Positions 1 through 8,056 of a DNA stretch of 44,691 nucleotides are shown piece after piece; position 1 is the first letter of the stretch; each line of letters begins with the position of its first letter. The notes below the pieces were generated by a model that saw nothing but the letters and a program-made list of their open reading frames with translations, had not been told where the DNA came from and did not search any database. The stretch lies in NCBI GenBank assembly GCA_022749845.1, contig JAKIWX010000004.1, forward strand, positions 1 through 44,691, read 5' to 3'. The stretch comes from Thermoplasmata archaeon (GTDB lineage Archaea > Thermoplasmatota > Thermoplasmata > Lutacidiplasmatales > UBA184). The translations under genes were made by a program, and so were the position numbers.

Positions 1-1
1 A

Positions 2-742
2 GCGAACGCCGCCGCCTACAACGCCGCGGGAGTGAAGGCCATCTTCCAGGGAGGGGAGGCGGCCTCGGTCGCCGAGGCTTCCTTCAACGCGGCGTCCAAT
101 TTTGAGACCGCTCGGGGGAAGAGGAGCCTCCGCGTCGTCTCCTGCAACACGACCGGGATCGCTCGAGCCGCCGCCCTCCTTCGGGGAAAGTACGGAGTTT
201 CCGAGTGGGAGGCGACGATTGTCCGGCGGGCGGCCGACCCCTCCGAGAGCGACCGTGGGCCCATCAACGGGATCCTTCCGAACTTCAAGCTCCCCTCCCA
301 CCACGGCCCGGACGTGAAAACCATCTTCCCGGACCTTCGGATCTCGACCCTCGCCGTCGTGGTCCCGACGACCCTCATGCACATCCATGTGAACCACGTC
401 CGTCTTGAGCGCCCGCCGTCGACCGTGGGGGAGGTGGTCGAGGCGTTCCGCTCGACTCGCCGGTTCCATCTCTTCCGGCGCTGGGAACAGGTCGCCGGTA
501 CCCCCCAGGTCATGGAGTACGCGCGCGACCGCGGTGGGCGGAGGCCGGACATGATGGAGAACGTACTGTGGGAGGAGGGCATCTCGCTCCAAGGAAACGA
601 GCTCCGGTTCTTCCAGGCGATCCACCAGGAATCGATCGTGGTGCCAGAGAACGTGGACGCGGTTCGGGCGATGTTCGAGCTTGCGCCGGATGCGGCTACG
701 TCCATGGCACGGACGGACGAACACCTCGCGAGCGCGCGCTGA
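2..742 (+). CDS. gap: Type II (archaeal) glyceraldehyde-3-phosphate dehydrogenase, 3' part
   Basis: Converts glyceraldehyde 3-phosphate to 1,3-bisphosphoglycerate, or runs in reverse in gluconeogenesis, in the cytosol. The reading frame is open from base 2, so the amino end with the Rossmann NAD(P) domain lies left of the window. The GTG at 32 is internal, because the codons before it continue the family sequence (an N-rich stretch followed by GVKAIFQGGE). The catalytic motif SCNTTG is intact with its cysteine codon at 143-145. The rest matches the catalytic domain of archaeal class II GAPDH, including the HQES segment near the carboxyl end. It is followed by about 260 bases without a recognisable gene. 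Confidence 0.93.
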   Translation, partial: ANAAAYNAAGVKAIFQGGEAASVAEASFNAASNFETARGKRSLRVVSCNTTGIARAAALLRGKYGVSEWEATIVRRAADPSESDRGPINGILPNFKLPSHHGPDVKTIFPDLRISTLAVVVPTTLMHIHVNHVRLERPPSTVGEVVEAFRSTRRFHLFRRWEQVAGTPQVMEYARDRGGRRPDMMENVLWEEGISLQGNELRFFQAIHQESIVVPENVDAVRAMFELAPDAATSMARTDEHLASAR

Positions 743-1000
743 CCATCGGGTACCGCCCGGATAGGAAGCATCGAACCCCACGGGAGTTCCGTCTCCGCCG
801 GATCGGGCAGAACTAAGGAGCTACTTCGGCATCTCGGCGTCGACGGCGGGGAGGAATCAACTCTACTTGTTGGATTCATTCCGAGACCCTTGGGCCGCGG
901 CGTCCTCCCCCGGGATGCTGCCCTGGCCGTGGGTCCCGGCCGGGGGCGTGGTCTCTTGAGGCGGAGAAGACCCTAGCTGGGGGCCGACTGCTCGCTCAGC

Positions 1001-1798
1001 TCAGCTTAGGCGTCGCGCGTAGTACCAATAGCTAATCATCCGGCCCTCTGCGGAAGCCGAGCGGTCCACAGCGGCCACTGAAGCTCCAGCGTTCGCAAGG
1101 CAGGCCGCTAGAATCTTGGGCGGTGTCCAGTAGACTTCCCAAGTAGTCCCGAGTTGCCTTCCCAGGGGCCTGCGCAAGCGCCCTAAGTAGCGATGCAGCA
1201 CACTCACTAGTGCTGGGGGGAAGGCGCGTAGCCAGCGGACAGTGGTATCGCCGTGAGCCTGGAACACAATGGTTCCCCCCGGAGCTGTAACTCGAACGAG
1301 TTCCCTGATGTAGCGTTCCTGGAGCCATCGAGGGAAGTGTTGGAGCACAAAGACCGAAAACGTCAACGAAAACCTTCCGCTTTCGAAGAGACGCAAGTCG
1401 GGGAACTCGGTGGTCGTGAAGGCGCAACGAGATCCGCGACGATTCAGCTCTCGCGCGAGCACGGCCATCGCTGGGGACTGGTCTAGACCGACTACCGACT
1501 CGAAGCACGAGGCCAGAGCTTGAGCTACCCGACCGGGACCGCAGCCAAAGTCCAGCGCTTCCCCTCCCTCGAACCGAAGTCCTAACTGGACTGCGCGGTC
1601 TCGCGCTTCGTCGACTATCTTCTCTCCCGACAGTAGGAACCTCTCGACGCTTGCACCCCTGGAGCCAGAGCCGAAGGGGCCGACCGCCCACTCGCGCGCA
1701 CTAGTGCCGAGCGCTAGCCACTCCCGGGTGATTCGACGGAAAGCGCGGAGCTGCCGTGGGGGGAGAGGGGCATCGACGGATCTCCAGTTCCGAACCAC
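1001..1798 (-). CDS. Class I SAM-dependent methyltransferase
   Basis: Small-molecule or glycan-type methyltransferase of the Methyltransf_11/25 kind; substrate unknown. Motif I (ALDFGCGPGR) sits near residues 80-90. It is followed by the acidic strand-2 end (VVGLD), a motif around LTFSVFVLQH and the post-motif PGGTIVFQ. The frame stays open back to 2251, but that longer form would overlap the divergent gene at 2237. I chose GTG at 1798 because a TATA-like GGACTATGG lies 26-27 bases upstream, as at other genes here. This gives 265 residues, normal for the family. ATG 1921 is the alternative. The gene looks less G+C-rich than its neighbours, which may indicate transfer (inference). Confidence 0.75.
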   Translation of the reverse strand: MVRNWRSVDAPLPPRQLRAFRRITREWLALGTSAREWAVGPFGSGSRGASVERFLLSGEKIVDEARDRAVQLGLRFEGGEALDFGCGPGRVAQALASCFESVVGLDQSPAMAVLARELNRRGSRCAFTTTEFPDLRLFESGRFSLTFSVFVLQHFPRWLQERYIRELVRVTAPGGTIVFQAHGDTTVRWLRAFPPALVSVLHRYLGRLRRPLGRQLGTTWEVYWTPPKILAACLANAGASVAAVDRSASAEGRMISYWYYARRLS

Positions 1799-1820
1799 AC
1801 CCGATTGAATGCGACTTTGA

Positions 1821-1829
1821 CCATAGTCC
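1821..1829 (-). promoter_or_regulatory. TATA-like element for the methyltransferase
   Basis: On the minus strand this reads GGACTATGG, centred about 27 bases before GTG 1798. The spacing fits a leaderless archaeal transcript and is the main reason for choosing that start. Confidence 0.45.
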
Positions 1830-2201
1830 TGGCGATTCTGTGGAAACAGGACCACCAGCCCGCTCAGCGGGATCGGGCCTAGATCGGAGCATTTCTCACG
1901 CCGTTCGCGGAGCGGCGTCATCAGACAACGCGAGCTGGGGGAGTCGATCACGTACTGGCCGCAACCTGTCCAAGCTCCGGAGCGAGTAGCCAGGAACCAG
2001 TGAAGCGCCTGACAGCGTCCGGTTGCGGGCTCGAAGCTAGGAACGGTCGTCGGGCTCGCTCGGTCGGCCGAACTGCCCTCAGCATGTGAGCCGCTAGCAG
2101 GAGCCCAGGCAGACCCGATTCCGTCACCCGGCCCCCGAGGAGAGGACCGGTTACCTACCGAGCCACCGGTATGCTCCCAAAGCCCCCGACGTCGATATTT
2201 C
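1830..2201. other. Intergenic region between divergent genes
   Basis: Apart from the promoter elements at its two ends, I see no gene, RNA or repeat here. The minus-strand frame is open across it, but the translation resembles no known family and has no conserved motif, so I read it as noncoding. Confidence 0.5.
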
Positions 2202-2209
2202 AATATACC
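2202..2209 (+). promoter_or_regulatory. TATA box for the surface propeller/FN3 protein
   Basis: AATATACC within an AT-rich patch of otherwise GC-rich DNA, centred about 31 bases before ATG 2237. It predicts a transcript with only a few leader bases. Confidence 0.5.
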
Positions 2210-2236
2210 TTGACTTAGGCTCATCGACGGGCCCCC

Positions 2237-5191
2237 ATGAGCAACATTCACGAGCCTCCGCGTGCGTGGCGAACTCTGACCCGCTCACCCGCACACCTCG
2301 GAGCTGTCCTTGCCGTGGTCGTGACGGGAATGCTCCTCCTCTCCTCCGGCCCCTCGGCCCAGGGAAGCTCCTCGCTCCGCCCTGGGGCCGTGCGGGACGC
2401 GCCCCTCTCGACAGCCCGTTCGCCGGCCGATACCCCCCACGCCTCCCCGGCCCACTACGCTCCCCCCTCGAGCTTCGTCGGCCCCTTCAACGGCACGCGC
2501 TTCAACGCGAGCTGGGACGAGATCGCTGGGGTCGGCGGAAGCACGTCGTGGGAGGTCGTGGACCCGTCGACCCACACCGTCTATGGATCGAACATCCTCG
2601 GTGGGTTCGTGAGCGCTTGGTCGGAGATGACCGGGCAGCTCTTGCGCGAATCCCCTGTCCTAGTCCACTCTCAGGGTGGCAGCGAGCTCGCCGGCCTCGC
2701 GATCGACCCGGCCCACCACCGTCTGTGGACGGCTGGACTAGAGGGAGGGGGCGGCGGGACGCTCACCATGCTCAACGAGACGACGCTCGTGCCCATCCTC
2801 AACGTATCGCTTCCAAACACGTACCACTCTCTCCCGGAATTCCTCAGCTACGACCCGTCTACCTTGAGCCTGTACGCCCGCGATCAGGGTCATGGGAACG
2901 TGACCTCCTTCAACGCCGCCACCTTGACCTTACAGAACAGCTGGGTCTGCGGCCCGTGCCAGGTGTGGCCCCAGACCCTCCTTCCCGCGCAGAATCTGCT
3001 TCTCGTACCGACCGGTGGACAGAACCTAAGCGTGCTGAACGCCTCGACGCTGCTGCTCGTCCGCAACCTCACCGACCCCATCCCGACCTTCGGGTCGACC
3101 ACCGCGGACTACGACCCGCTGTCTGGGCTCGTGTGGGTGGCGAACAAGAGCACCGCCTCCACCCCCATGGCAGAGTTCAACCTCGCCACGGGCTCGTACG
3201 TCGGCCCAATCGGGACAGGAGTACCCGCCAGTTTCGACATGGTCTACGACCCCCACAGCAACGTATTCGCGGTCGATGGAAGGGTGACCCCCCTCACATT
3301 GACCACGTACAACGCGACGACGGGGAGCGTGGTGGGGCACTACAGCCGCCCCGACCTTCCCCTACTGTCCGAGGCCTTCATGCTCGCCTTGGACCCCAGC
3401 ACGGACGGCGTCGTCGTAGGTTCGTTCGAAGGGAGTCTCGCCGTCGTCCTTTCCCTACCGACCCTGTCGGTCGTGGGCTCGGCCCCGGAGTTCGCCCTGG
3501 AGGGCACCACCTCGGCCTCCGACCCGGCGGCGGGCCTGTACTACTCGCTGGGGATTGCCCCCAGCGACCTCGTCGCGCGCCACTGGTCCAACGGCTCGAT
3601 CGCGTGGACCGAGACCCTCTCGAACCAGTTTTCGGTATCCCTCTTCGGCATGGCGGCGGACCCGGGTCTCGATCGGTTGTACGTGTCCAACGGAACCCTC
3701 CCCGGGTTCGAGGTGCTCAACGCGACCACGGGCGCGCCCGTTGGCGCTATCCCTCTCGCCCCCACCTTCAGCTTCTCCTATGTGACCATCGACTCGGTCC
3801 ACCACTGGCTCTACGCCGTGAACGGCTCGGGAAACGTCACTGTCGTCAGTACCCAATCCGGCATCCCGATCGGCACGGTGACGGCCCCGCTCGGTGCGAC
3901 GTGCGGGGGTGCCGCGGTGGCGGACAGCGTCACGGAGAGCGCCTACGTGCAGAACTGCACGAGCGCCACCGGCACGATCTACAGCATTAACGGGAGCTCG
4001 GCGACCCTCGGGCCCCGCCAGTGGCATATCGGGGGGAACCTGAACGGTGGACTGGCACTCGACCCGGTGCGTCAGATGCTCTACGTGGGAGGGGGCCTTC
4101 CGTACAACGTGACGGTGATACCGGTGCGCACTGCGGGCCCACCCTCCATGTTCCTCACGGGGGGCCAGGCGCCGGGCTACCTCGCGGTAGACCCTAACGC
4201 CGGCCTCGTCATTCTTTCCAACGTCAGTTCGGCGCACGCCTCCGTCTACAGCACCGCCACCCAGACCTTCCTGGGGACGATCCCCGTGCGACTCTCCTTG
4301 GGCGCGCTTGCGAACCCATCCGACGGCGCGTTCGTCATCAACCAGGCGCTCGACGGCTCCAACGTGCTCGTGCGCCCGCTCACGATCCCCGACGCTCCCA
4401 CCGCGCTCACCCTGGTCGCCGGGAACACCACCCTCTCGGCCTCCTGGAGCGCGGTCGGCGCCGCGGGTGCTGGTAACGCGACGATCACCGGATACACCGC
4501 CTCGCTCGGGTCGAGCGGGACCGGGCCGTGGACCGCGAACCTTTCCGTGAGCCAACCCAATGCGACCTTCACCCACCTCAACGACGGGACCACGTACTTC
4601 GTGACGGTCACCTCGCACACCGTGGCGGGGACGAGCCCGCCCGCCCCTCCCGCCTCCGCCGTGCCCGTCGGCGTACCCTACCCGCCGACCGCGGTCGCGG
4701 CCACCACGACCGGCAGCTCCTCGCTCCGGGTGAGCTGGAACGCGCCGTCCTCGACCGACGGCGCGCCGGTCCGCAACTACACGGTCGATTTCGCCACGAG
4801 CAGCGCGGGGCCGTGGACTGCCCTGAGCGCCGGCACAGCGCTCAACGTGAGCCTCACGGGACTCAAGGCGTCGACGAACTACACCGTGTTCGTCACGGCG
4901 TGGAATTCGGTCGGGGCCGGCAACGCGAGCGCCCGTGCGACGGCCAGCACCTCGGCGCCCGCGTCCACCAGCTCCTCGCCCCTCGGTGGCTGGCTCCTCT
5001 GGGCGGTCCTTGCCTTGGTGGCGTTGGTCGCGGTGGTCGCAGCGGTCCTGCTGCTCCGCCGGCGACCGAAGGGCCCGCCTCCCGGCTCGCCCGCACCCGG
5101 GAGCGCGGGCGGTGCTCCTGCTACGAGCTACGAGAACGTCCCGCCGGGCGTGGCGGGACCCCCACCGGGCGCTCCGCCGCCCGCCGCGTAG
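2237..5191 (+). CDS. Large cell-surface protein: beta-propeller, two FN3 domains, C-terminal anchor
   Basis: A 984-residue exported protein. An N-terminal hydrophobic segment (residues about 20-38) acts as signal or anchor. Residues about 85-715 are propeller-like, with repeated blocks of the YVTN/SMP-30 type (DP..H.LW, V.N.S.., LDP..). Two fibronectin type III domains follow, starting near residues 719 (PDAPTAL) and 815 (PYPPTAV). The end has a single membrane helix at about 915-940, then RRR and a Pro/Gly/Ala-rich tail of about 40 residues, presumably cytoplasmic. Many N-x-S/T sequons suggest heavy N-glycosylation outside the cell. Adhesion or surface binding is plausible; the ligand is unknown. 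Confidence 0.85.
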   Translation: MSNIHEPPRAWRTLTRSPAHLGAVLAVVVTGMLLLSSGPSAQGSSSLRPGAVRDAPLSTARSPADTPHASPAHYAPPSSFVGPFNGTRFNASWDEIAGVGGSTSWEVVDPSTHTVYGSNILGGFVSAWSEMTGQLLRESPVLVHSQGGSELAGLAIDPAHHRLWTAGLEGGGGGTLTMLNETTLVPILNVSLPNTYHSLPEFLSYDPSTLSLYARDQGHGNVTSFNAATLTLQNSWVCGPCQVWPQTLLPAQNLLLVPTGGQNLSVLNASTLLLVRNLTDPIPTFGSTTADYDPLSGLVWVANKSTASTPMAEFNLATGSYVGPIGTGVPASFDMVYDPHSNVFAVDGRVTPLTLTTYNATTGSVVGHYSRPDLPLLSEAFMLALDPSTDGVVVGSFEGSLAVVLSLPTLSVVGSAPEFALEGTTSASDPAAGLYYSLGIAPSDLVARHWSNGSIAWTETLSNQFSVSLFGMAADPGLDRLYVSNGTLPGFEVLNATTGAPVGAIPLAPTFSFSYVTIDSVHHWLYAVNGSGNVTVVSTQSGIPIGTVTAPLGATCGGAAVADSVTESAYVQNCTSATGTIYSINGSSATLGPRQWHIGGNLNGGLALDPVRQMLYVGGGLPYNVTVIPVRTAGPPSMFLTGGQAPGYLAVDPNAGLVILSNVSSAHASVYSTATQTFLGTIPVRLSLGALANPSDGAFVINQALDGSNVLVRPLTIPDAPTALTLVAGNTTLSASWSAVGAAGAGNATITGYTASLGSSGTGPWTANLSVSQPNATFTHLNDGTTYFVTVTSHTVAGTSPPAPPASAVPVGVPYPPTAVAATTTGSSSLRVSWNAPSSTDGAPVRNYTVDFATSSAGPWTALSAGTALNVSLTGLKASTNYTVFVTAWNSVGAGNASARATASTSAPASTSSSPLGGWLLWAVLALVALVAVVAAVLLLRRRPKGPPPGSPAPGSAGGAPATSYENVPPGVAGPPPGAPPPAA

Positions 5192-5230
5192 GCCCGGCGT
5201 TGTGCGCCTCGGGCTTCGCCTCGCAAGGAT

Positions 5231-5238
5231 GATATAGG
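5231..5238 (+). promoter_or_regulatory. TATA box of the rpo7 operon
   Basis: GATATAGG centred 26-27 bases before ATG 5261, so the rpo7 message is predicted to be leaderless. Confidence 0.7.
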
Positions 5239-5260
5239 TCATCTCGGTCGGCGGCGCGCG

Positions 5261-5932
5261 ATGTATTATCTCGACGAACGGCGGGACGTGGTCCGCATCC
5301 CGCCCGACCGTCTCGGGCTCAAGCTGGAGACCGCCATCTCCGAGCTCGCCCAGCAGCAGTTCGAGGGCAAGCTCGTCGACGGCCAGAACCTCACGGTCAC
5401 GATCCAGGACGTGAAGCCGCTCGGCGAGGGCCACATCATCCACGGGGACGGCGGCGTCTACCAGGAGGTCGAGTACCGCGCCCTCCTCTTCCGACCCGAG
5501 CTCCAGGAGGTCGTCGAGGGGGCCGTCGTCGAGATTCGGAAGTTCGGTGCGTTCGTGCGGTTCGGCCCGCTCGACGGACTCCTCCACGTCTCCCAGATCA
5601 TGGACGATCGCGTGAACATCGACGAGCACAACCAGCGGCTCGTCGGCGTCGAAACGAAGCGCGACCTCAAGGTCGGCTACAAGGTCCGCGCCCGGATCGT
5701 CTCCCTCTCGCTCTCCGAGATCTCGCCCCGCGACAGCCGCATCGGCCTCACCATGCGCCAGCCCGGGCTCGGCCGGCTCGAGTGGATCGTCGAGGCGCAC
5801 AAGAAGGCGGAGGAGAAGTCCGGCAAGAAGCCTGCCGGCAAGAAGGAGGCCGCCCCCGCCAAGCCCGCGGTGAAGCCGCCGACGAAGCCGGTGGCGAAGC
5901 CCGCCGCAGCTACGGGGAGTGCCGCCGCATGA
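5261..5932 (+). CDS. rpo7: DNA-directed RNA polymerase subunit Rpo7 (RpoE')
   Basis: Stalk subunit of archaeal RNA polymerase, which pairs with Rpo4 and binds emerging RNA. The N-terminal RNP-like domain (residues 1-80) starts MYYLDERRDVVRIPP. The S1/OB domain (about 82-165) includes GAFVRFGPLDGLLHVSQI and the conserved DSRIGLTMRQPGLG. Family members end near residue 185-190. Here about 38 more residues follow, made almost only of Lys, Ala and Pro. The gene is first in an operon and its stop overlaps the spt4 start (ATGA). ATG 5261 is fixed by the conserved amino end and by the TATA spacing. Confidence 0.95.
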   Translation: MYYLDERRDVVRIPPDRLGLKLETAISELAQQQFEGKLVDGQNLTVTIQDVKPLGEGHIIHGDGGVYQEVEYRALLFRPELQEVVEGAVVEIRKFGAFVRFGPLDGLLHVSQIMDDRVNIDEHNQRLVGVETKRDLKVGYKVRARIVSLSLSEISPRDSRIGLTMRQPGLGRLEWIVEAHKKAEEKSGKKPAGKKEAAPAKPAVKPPTKPVAKPAAATGSAAA

Positions 5933-6114
5933 TGAGCCTCAAGGCCTGCAAGAACTGCCACACCGTCACGGACCTTGCGAAGTGCCCGAAGTGCGGGGGC
6001 GAGACCTCGCGGGAGTGGCAAGGCTACCTCCTCGTCATCGACCCCGACAAGTCAGAGATCGCCCGGAAGCTCGGAATCCATGCCGCGGGCCGGTACGCGC
6101 TCCGGGTCAAGTGA
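5929..6114 (+). CDS. spt4: Transcription elongation factor Spt4 (RpoE'')
   Basis: Zinc-binding partner of Spt5; the pair closes the RNA polymerase clamp and raises processivity. The 61-residue protein has four zinc-ligand cysteines at 7, 10, 19 and 22 (CKNC and CPKC), then the typical REWQGYLLVIDP core and an ARKLGI..AGRYALRV end. The start overlaps the rpo7 stop, and a second in-frame ATG follows immediately at 5932. rpo7-spt4 is a standard archaeal gene pair. Confidence 0.93.
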   Translation: MMSLKACKNCHTVTDLAKCPKCGGETSREWQGYLLVIDPDKSEIARKLGIHAAGRYALRVK

Positions 6115-6637
6115 GGAGCGCGTCTGGGTCGTCCCCGAGGCGCTCCGGCCGACCCTCGCGGAACGGTACGGCCCGGTGTTCTCGGGGAAGGAAGCCGAGG
6201 ACCGCATCCGCCACCTCGGCATCTTCGGCAGCTGCGGCGATCGCGTGACCGCGCTCGCGCTTGCCGTTGGGAACCCCCCGCTCGTGGGGATCGTGGACTA
6301 CACGACGCGGCGGCACGAGGCGATTCCGAAGTCGGCGTTCTCGGCGCTCCGGTCGCGCCGCGTGGTCCAGGTGAAGAACCCCGCCGGCACCCTGACCGAG
6401 TCGCTGCGCCGCGCCGTGCGCGAGCTCCTGCTCGCGGGAGGCGGGCTCATCGAAGTCGACGGCGAGGAGGATCTAGGGTCGCTCGCTCTCGTCGAAGCGC
6501 TCCCGCTCGGGGCCACAGTTATATACGGTATCCCGGGTGCGGGGGTCTCGTTTGTTACGGTGGATGCCGTCGCGAAAGAGCACGTGCGGGCGCTCGTTGC
6601 GCAGATGGAACTGAGGAGGGTAGGGCGTGGAAGTTAA
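6080..6637 (+). CDS. GTP-dependent dephospho-CoA kinase (DUF359)
   Basis: Catalyses the last step of archaeal coenzyme A synthesis using GTP. Family signatures visible are VVPEALRP near the start, a GDRVT segment, the VGIVDYTTRR block, VKNPAGTLTESL, VDGEEDL and VIYGIPGAGV. It is about 185 residues, a normal length. ATG 6080 is the only standard start before the conserved region, and it overlaps the end of spt4 by 35 bases. The gene end overlaps the rps24e start. The position between spt4 and rps24e is the usual euryarchaeal arrangement. Confidence 0.92.
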   Translation: MPRAGTRSGSSEERVWVVPEALRPTLAERYGPVFSGKEAEDRIRHLGIFGSCGDRVTALALAVGNPPLVGIVDYTTRRHEAIPKSAFSALRSRRVVQVKNPAGTLTESLRRAVRELLLAGGGLIEVDGEEDLGSLALVEALPLGATVIYGIPGAGVSFVTVDAVAKEHVRALVAQMELRRVGRGS

Positions 6638-7163
6638 GGTGCTCGAGGAGCGAAAGAATCCGCTCCTGAAGCGCACCGAACTTCTGTTCGAAGTGGCCCA
6701 TCCTGGTGGCGCTAGCCCGCGCCGTTCCGAGGTCCAGGGGGAGCTCGCGAAGCAGCTCAAGGTACCGAAGGAGCGTCTCATCGTCGAATCGATGCACGCG
6801 CGCTTCGGCATCGCCCAAACGCGCGGGGAGGCACTCGTCTACGCCACGAATGAGGCCCGCGACCGCGTCACGCGCGAGCACATCCTAATTCGAAACGGGC
6901 TCAAGGAGAAGAAGTCGGCCACTCCTCCCACACCGGAAGCCGCTCCGACGGCCCCCGAGCCAGCTGCAGCCGCGAAACCCGAGACGAAGCCCGAGCCCGC
7001 GCCCGAGGTGAAGGCCGAGAAGCCGGCCGAGCCGAAGTCGGAGGCAAGCCACGCTCCCAAGGCCGAGAAGAAAGGGGAGAAGAAGGGCGAGAAGAGGGCC
7101 GACGCAAAGGCCGAGGGCAAGCCCGATACCAAGGCATCTCCAAAGCCTCCGAAGGAGACGTAA
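6627..7163 (+). CDS. rps24e: Small ribosomal subunit protein S24e (eS24) with long charged tail
   Basis: Component of the 30S subunit. Residues 1-95 carry the S24e fold: MEVKVLEERKNPLLKR, the KLLVPKERLIV-like segment, a GEALVYAT block and the ending ILIRNGL. Archaeal S24e normally stops near residue 100. This protein continues for about 80 residues of Lys, Ala, Pro and Glu in repeated short units, presumably disordered. The GTG start at 6627 sits inside the DUF359 gene end and is fixed by the conserved first residues. Confidence 0.93.
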   Translation: MEVKVLEERKNPLLKRTELLFEVAHPGGASPRRSEVQGELAKQLKVPKERLIVESMHARFGIAQTRGEALVYATNEARDRVTREHILIRNGLKEKKSATPPTPEAAPTAPEPAAAAKPETKPEPAPEVKAEKPAEPKSEASHAPKAEKKGEKKGEKRADAKAEGKPDTKASPKPPKET

Positions 7164-7165
7164 CG

Positions 7166-7459
7166 ATGGGCAAGGCCCGCGTCGACTTCTACGCAGCGAA
7201 GGGGGAGACGCTCACCCGCACGCACCGTAGCTGTCCGAAGTGCGGCCCCGGCATCTTCCTAGCCGAACATGCTTCGCGCCGGTCCTGCGGCCGGTGCGGC
7301 TACATGGAGTCGAAGGCGGAAACCAAGACCGAGATTAAGGCCGAGACCAAGGTCGAGGGGAAGCCGCCCGTTCCCAAGGGCAAGCCTACCCCGAAGTCGG
7401 GATCGGCCCCGACCCCTCTGGCGCCCAAGTCCAGTGCACCCCCATCGCCCCCCGCCTAG
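7166..7459 (+). CDS. rps27ae: Small ribosomal subunit protein S27ae (eS31) with tail
   Basis: Zinc-ribbon protein of the 30S head. Zinc ligands are cysteines 23, 26, 41 and 44 (CPKC and CGRC), preceded by the conserved MGKARVDFYA. The core ends near residue 47. Another 50 residues rich in Lys, Glu, Thr and Pro follow, much like the tails on the two neighbours upstream. The gene starts two bases after the rps24e stop. In many euryarchaea kae1 follows; here a tRNA and an accessory region follow. Confidence 0.94.
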   Translation: MGKARVDFYAAKGETLTRTHRSCPKCGPGIFLAEHASRRSCGRCGYMESKAETKTEIKAETKVEGKPPVPKGKPTPKSGSAPTPLAPKSSAPPSPPA

Positions 7460-7569
7460 TCGGGATCAGGGGAGCTCAGTCCCCGCAAGGATCTCCCAAA
7501 CATCGCCGACGGGACTCGGACCTCCGCAATCCTTACCTTTCTCGCAGATTGCGAGCGCCGCCGAGAGTC

Positions 7570-7643
7570 GGGCCCGTAGTATAGCTTGGATATCACAGAG
7601 GCCTCCGGAGCCTCGAACCCGGGTTCGAATCCCGGCGGGCCCG
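7570..7643 (+). tRNA. tRNA-Arg (CCG)
   Basis: Acceptor stem 7570-7576 pairs fully with 7636-7642. The anticodon stem is 7598-7602 with 7610-7614, around a seven-base loop holding CCG at 7605-7607. The T arm is 7619-7635 with a TTCGAAT loop; G7643 is the discriminator. The D stem is weak, with two good pairs and two mismatches. Parts of the 3' end recur downstream as direct repeats, so this gene may be an integration target. Confidence 0.88.
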
Positions 7644-7644
7644 T
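7630..7644 (+). repeat. tRNA-end repeat, copy 1 (inside tRNA-Arg)
   Basis: TCCCGGCGGGCCCGT, spanning the 3' T stem, acceptor strand, discriminator and one base beyond. Exact copies lie at 12691 and 13481, and a one-base-shorter copy at 14491. All are on the same strand. Confidence 0.7.
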
Positions 7645-8056
7645 ACACCCTACAATAGAACAAGCGGATCTGTCACCCGGCCGGGTCGGTCGACCATACC
7701 CGCTCCGGTCTAGCCGGCCACACGCACGGAGGGCGATGAACCGCGGGTCCGGGGCACTACCTCGTGGTCGGCCCCCTCAAACTTCGATGGTTGGCCAGGG
7801 CCCACCCTGTTGCCCTGTCCCAAGGCTGGATTTTCCCCCCTCAACCATATTTGGCGTGAACCCCGACCGGGAAGCGCTCCGGAGGGGGGTTTATCAGGGA
7901 AGGGATCGCGCGGCCTAAACACTTCAACCCGCCGTGGGGGGGGCGCCAGCACCGAGGGCGGTCGACGAGTCGTTCGCTCCGCTCCGACCGCGGGAGGGCG
8001 GTGGCCCATTCTCGCCGAGTAAGCTCATCCCTCCGGATCAACTGAGGGCATTCCGA
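7644..8056. other. Noncoding stretch between tRNA-Arg and the kinase gene
   Basis: No gene is recognised here unless the kinase begins at GTG 7934. A TATA-like TTTATCAG at 7890-7897 predicts transcription from about 7920, serving the kinase gene. An in-frame stop at 7916-7918 limits any longer kinase start. Confidence 0.5.
7890..7897 (+). promoter_or_regulatory. TATA-like element for the kinase-ATPase gene
   Basis: TTTATCAG in a GC-rich setting. The predicted transcript start is near 7920, 14 bases before GTG 7934 and about 137 bases before ATG 8057. Confidence 0.4.

Noticed and set aside
864-1000. In-frame continuation of the methyltransferase after its TGA, giving a Ser/Pro/Gly-rich tail of about 45 residues
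   Set aside because: There is no start codon and no selenocysteine-type structure that I can see; GC-rich DNA often gives such open frames. The methyltransferase fold is already complete before the stop.
3455-5800. A 781-codon open frame on the minus strand
   Set aside because: It runs antisense across the FN3 protein and rpo7, is Arg/Gly/Glu-rich shadow sequence, and matches no family.
7630-7644. The tRNA-end repeats as transcription terminators or simple GC palindromes
   Set aside because: CGGGCCCG is indeed palindromic, but the match runs 15 bases, keeps T-loop-like flanks, and has no T-run after it. The terminator reading explains less, though I cannot fully exclude it.
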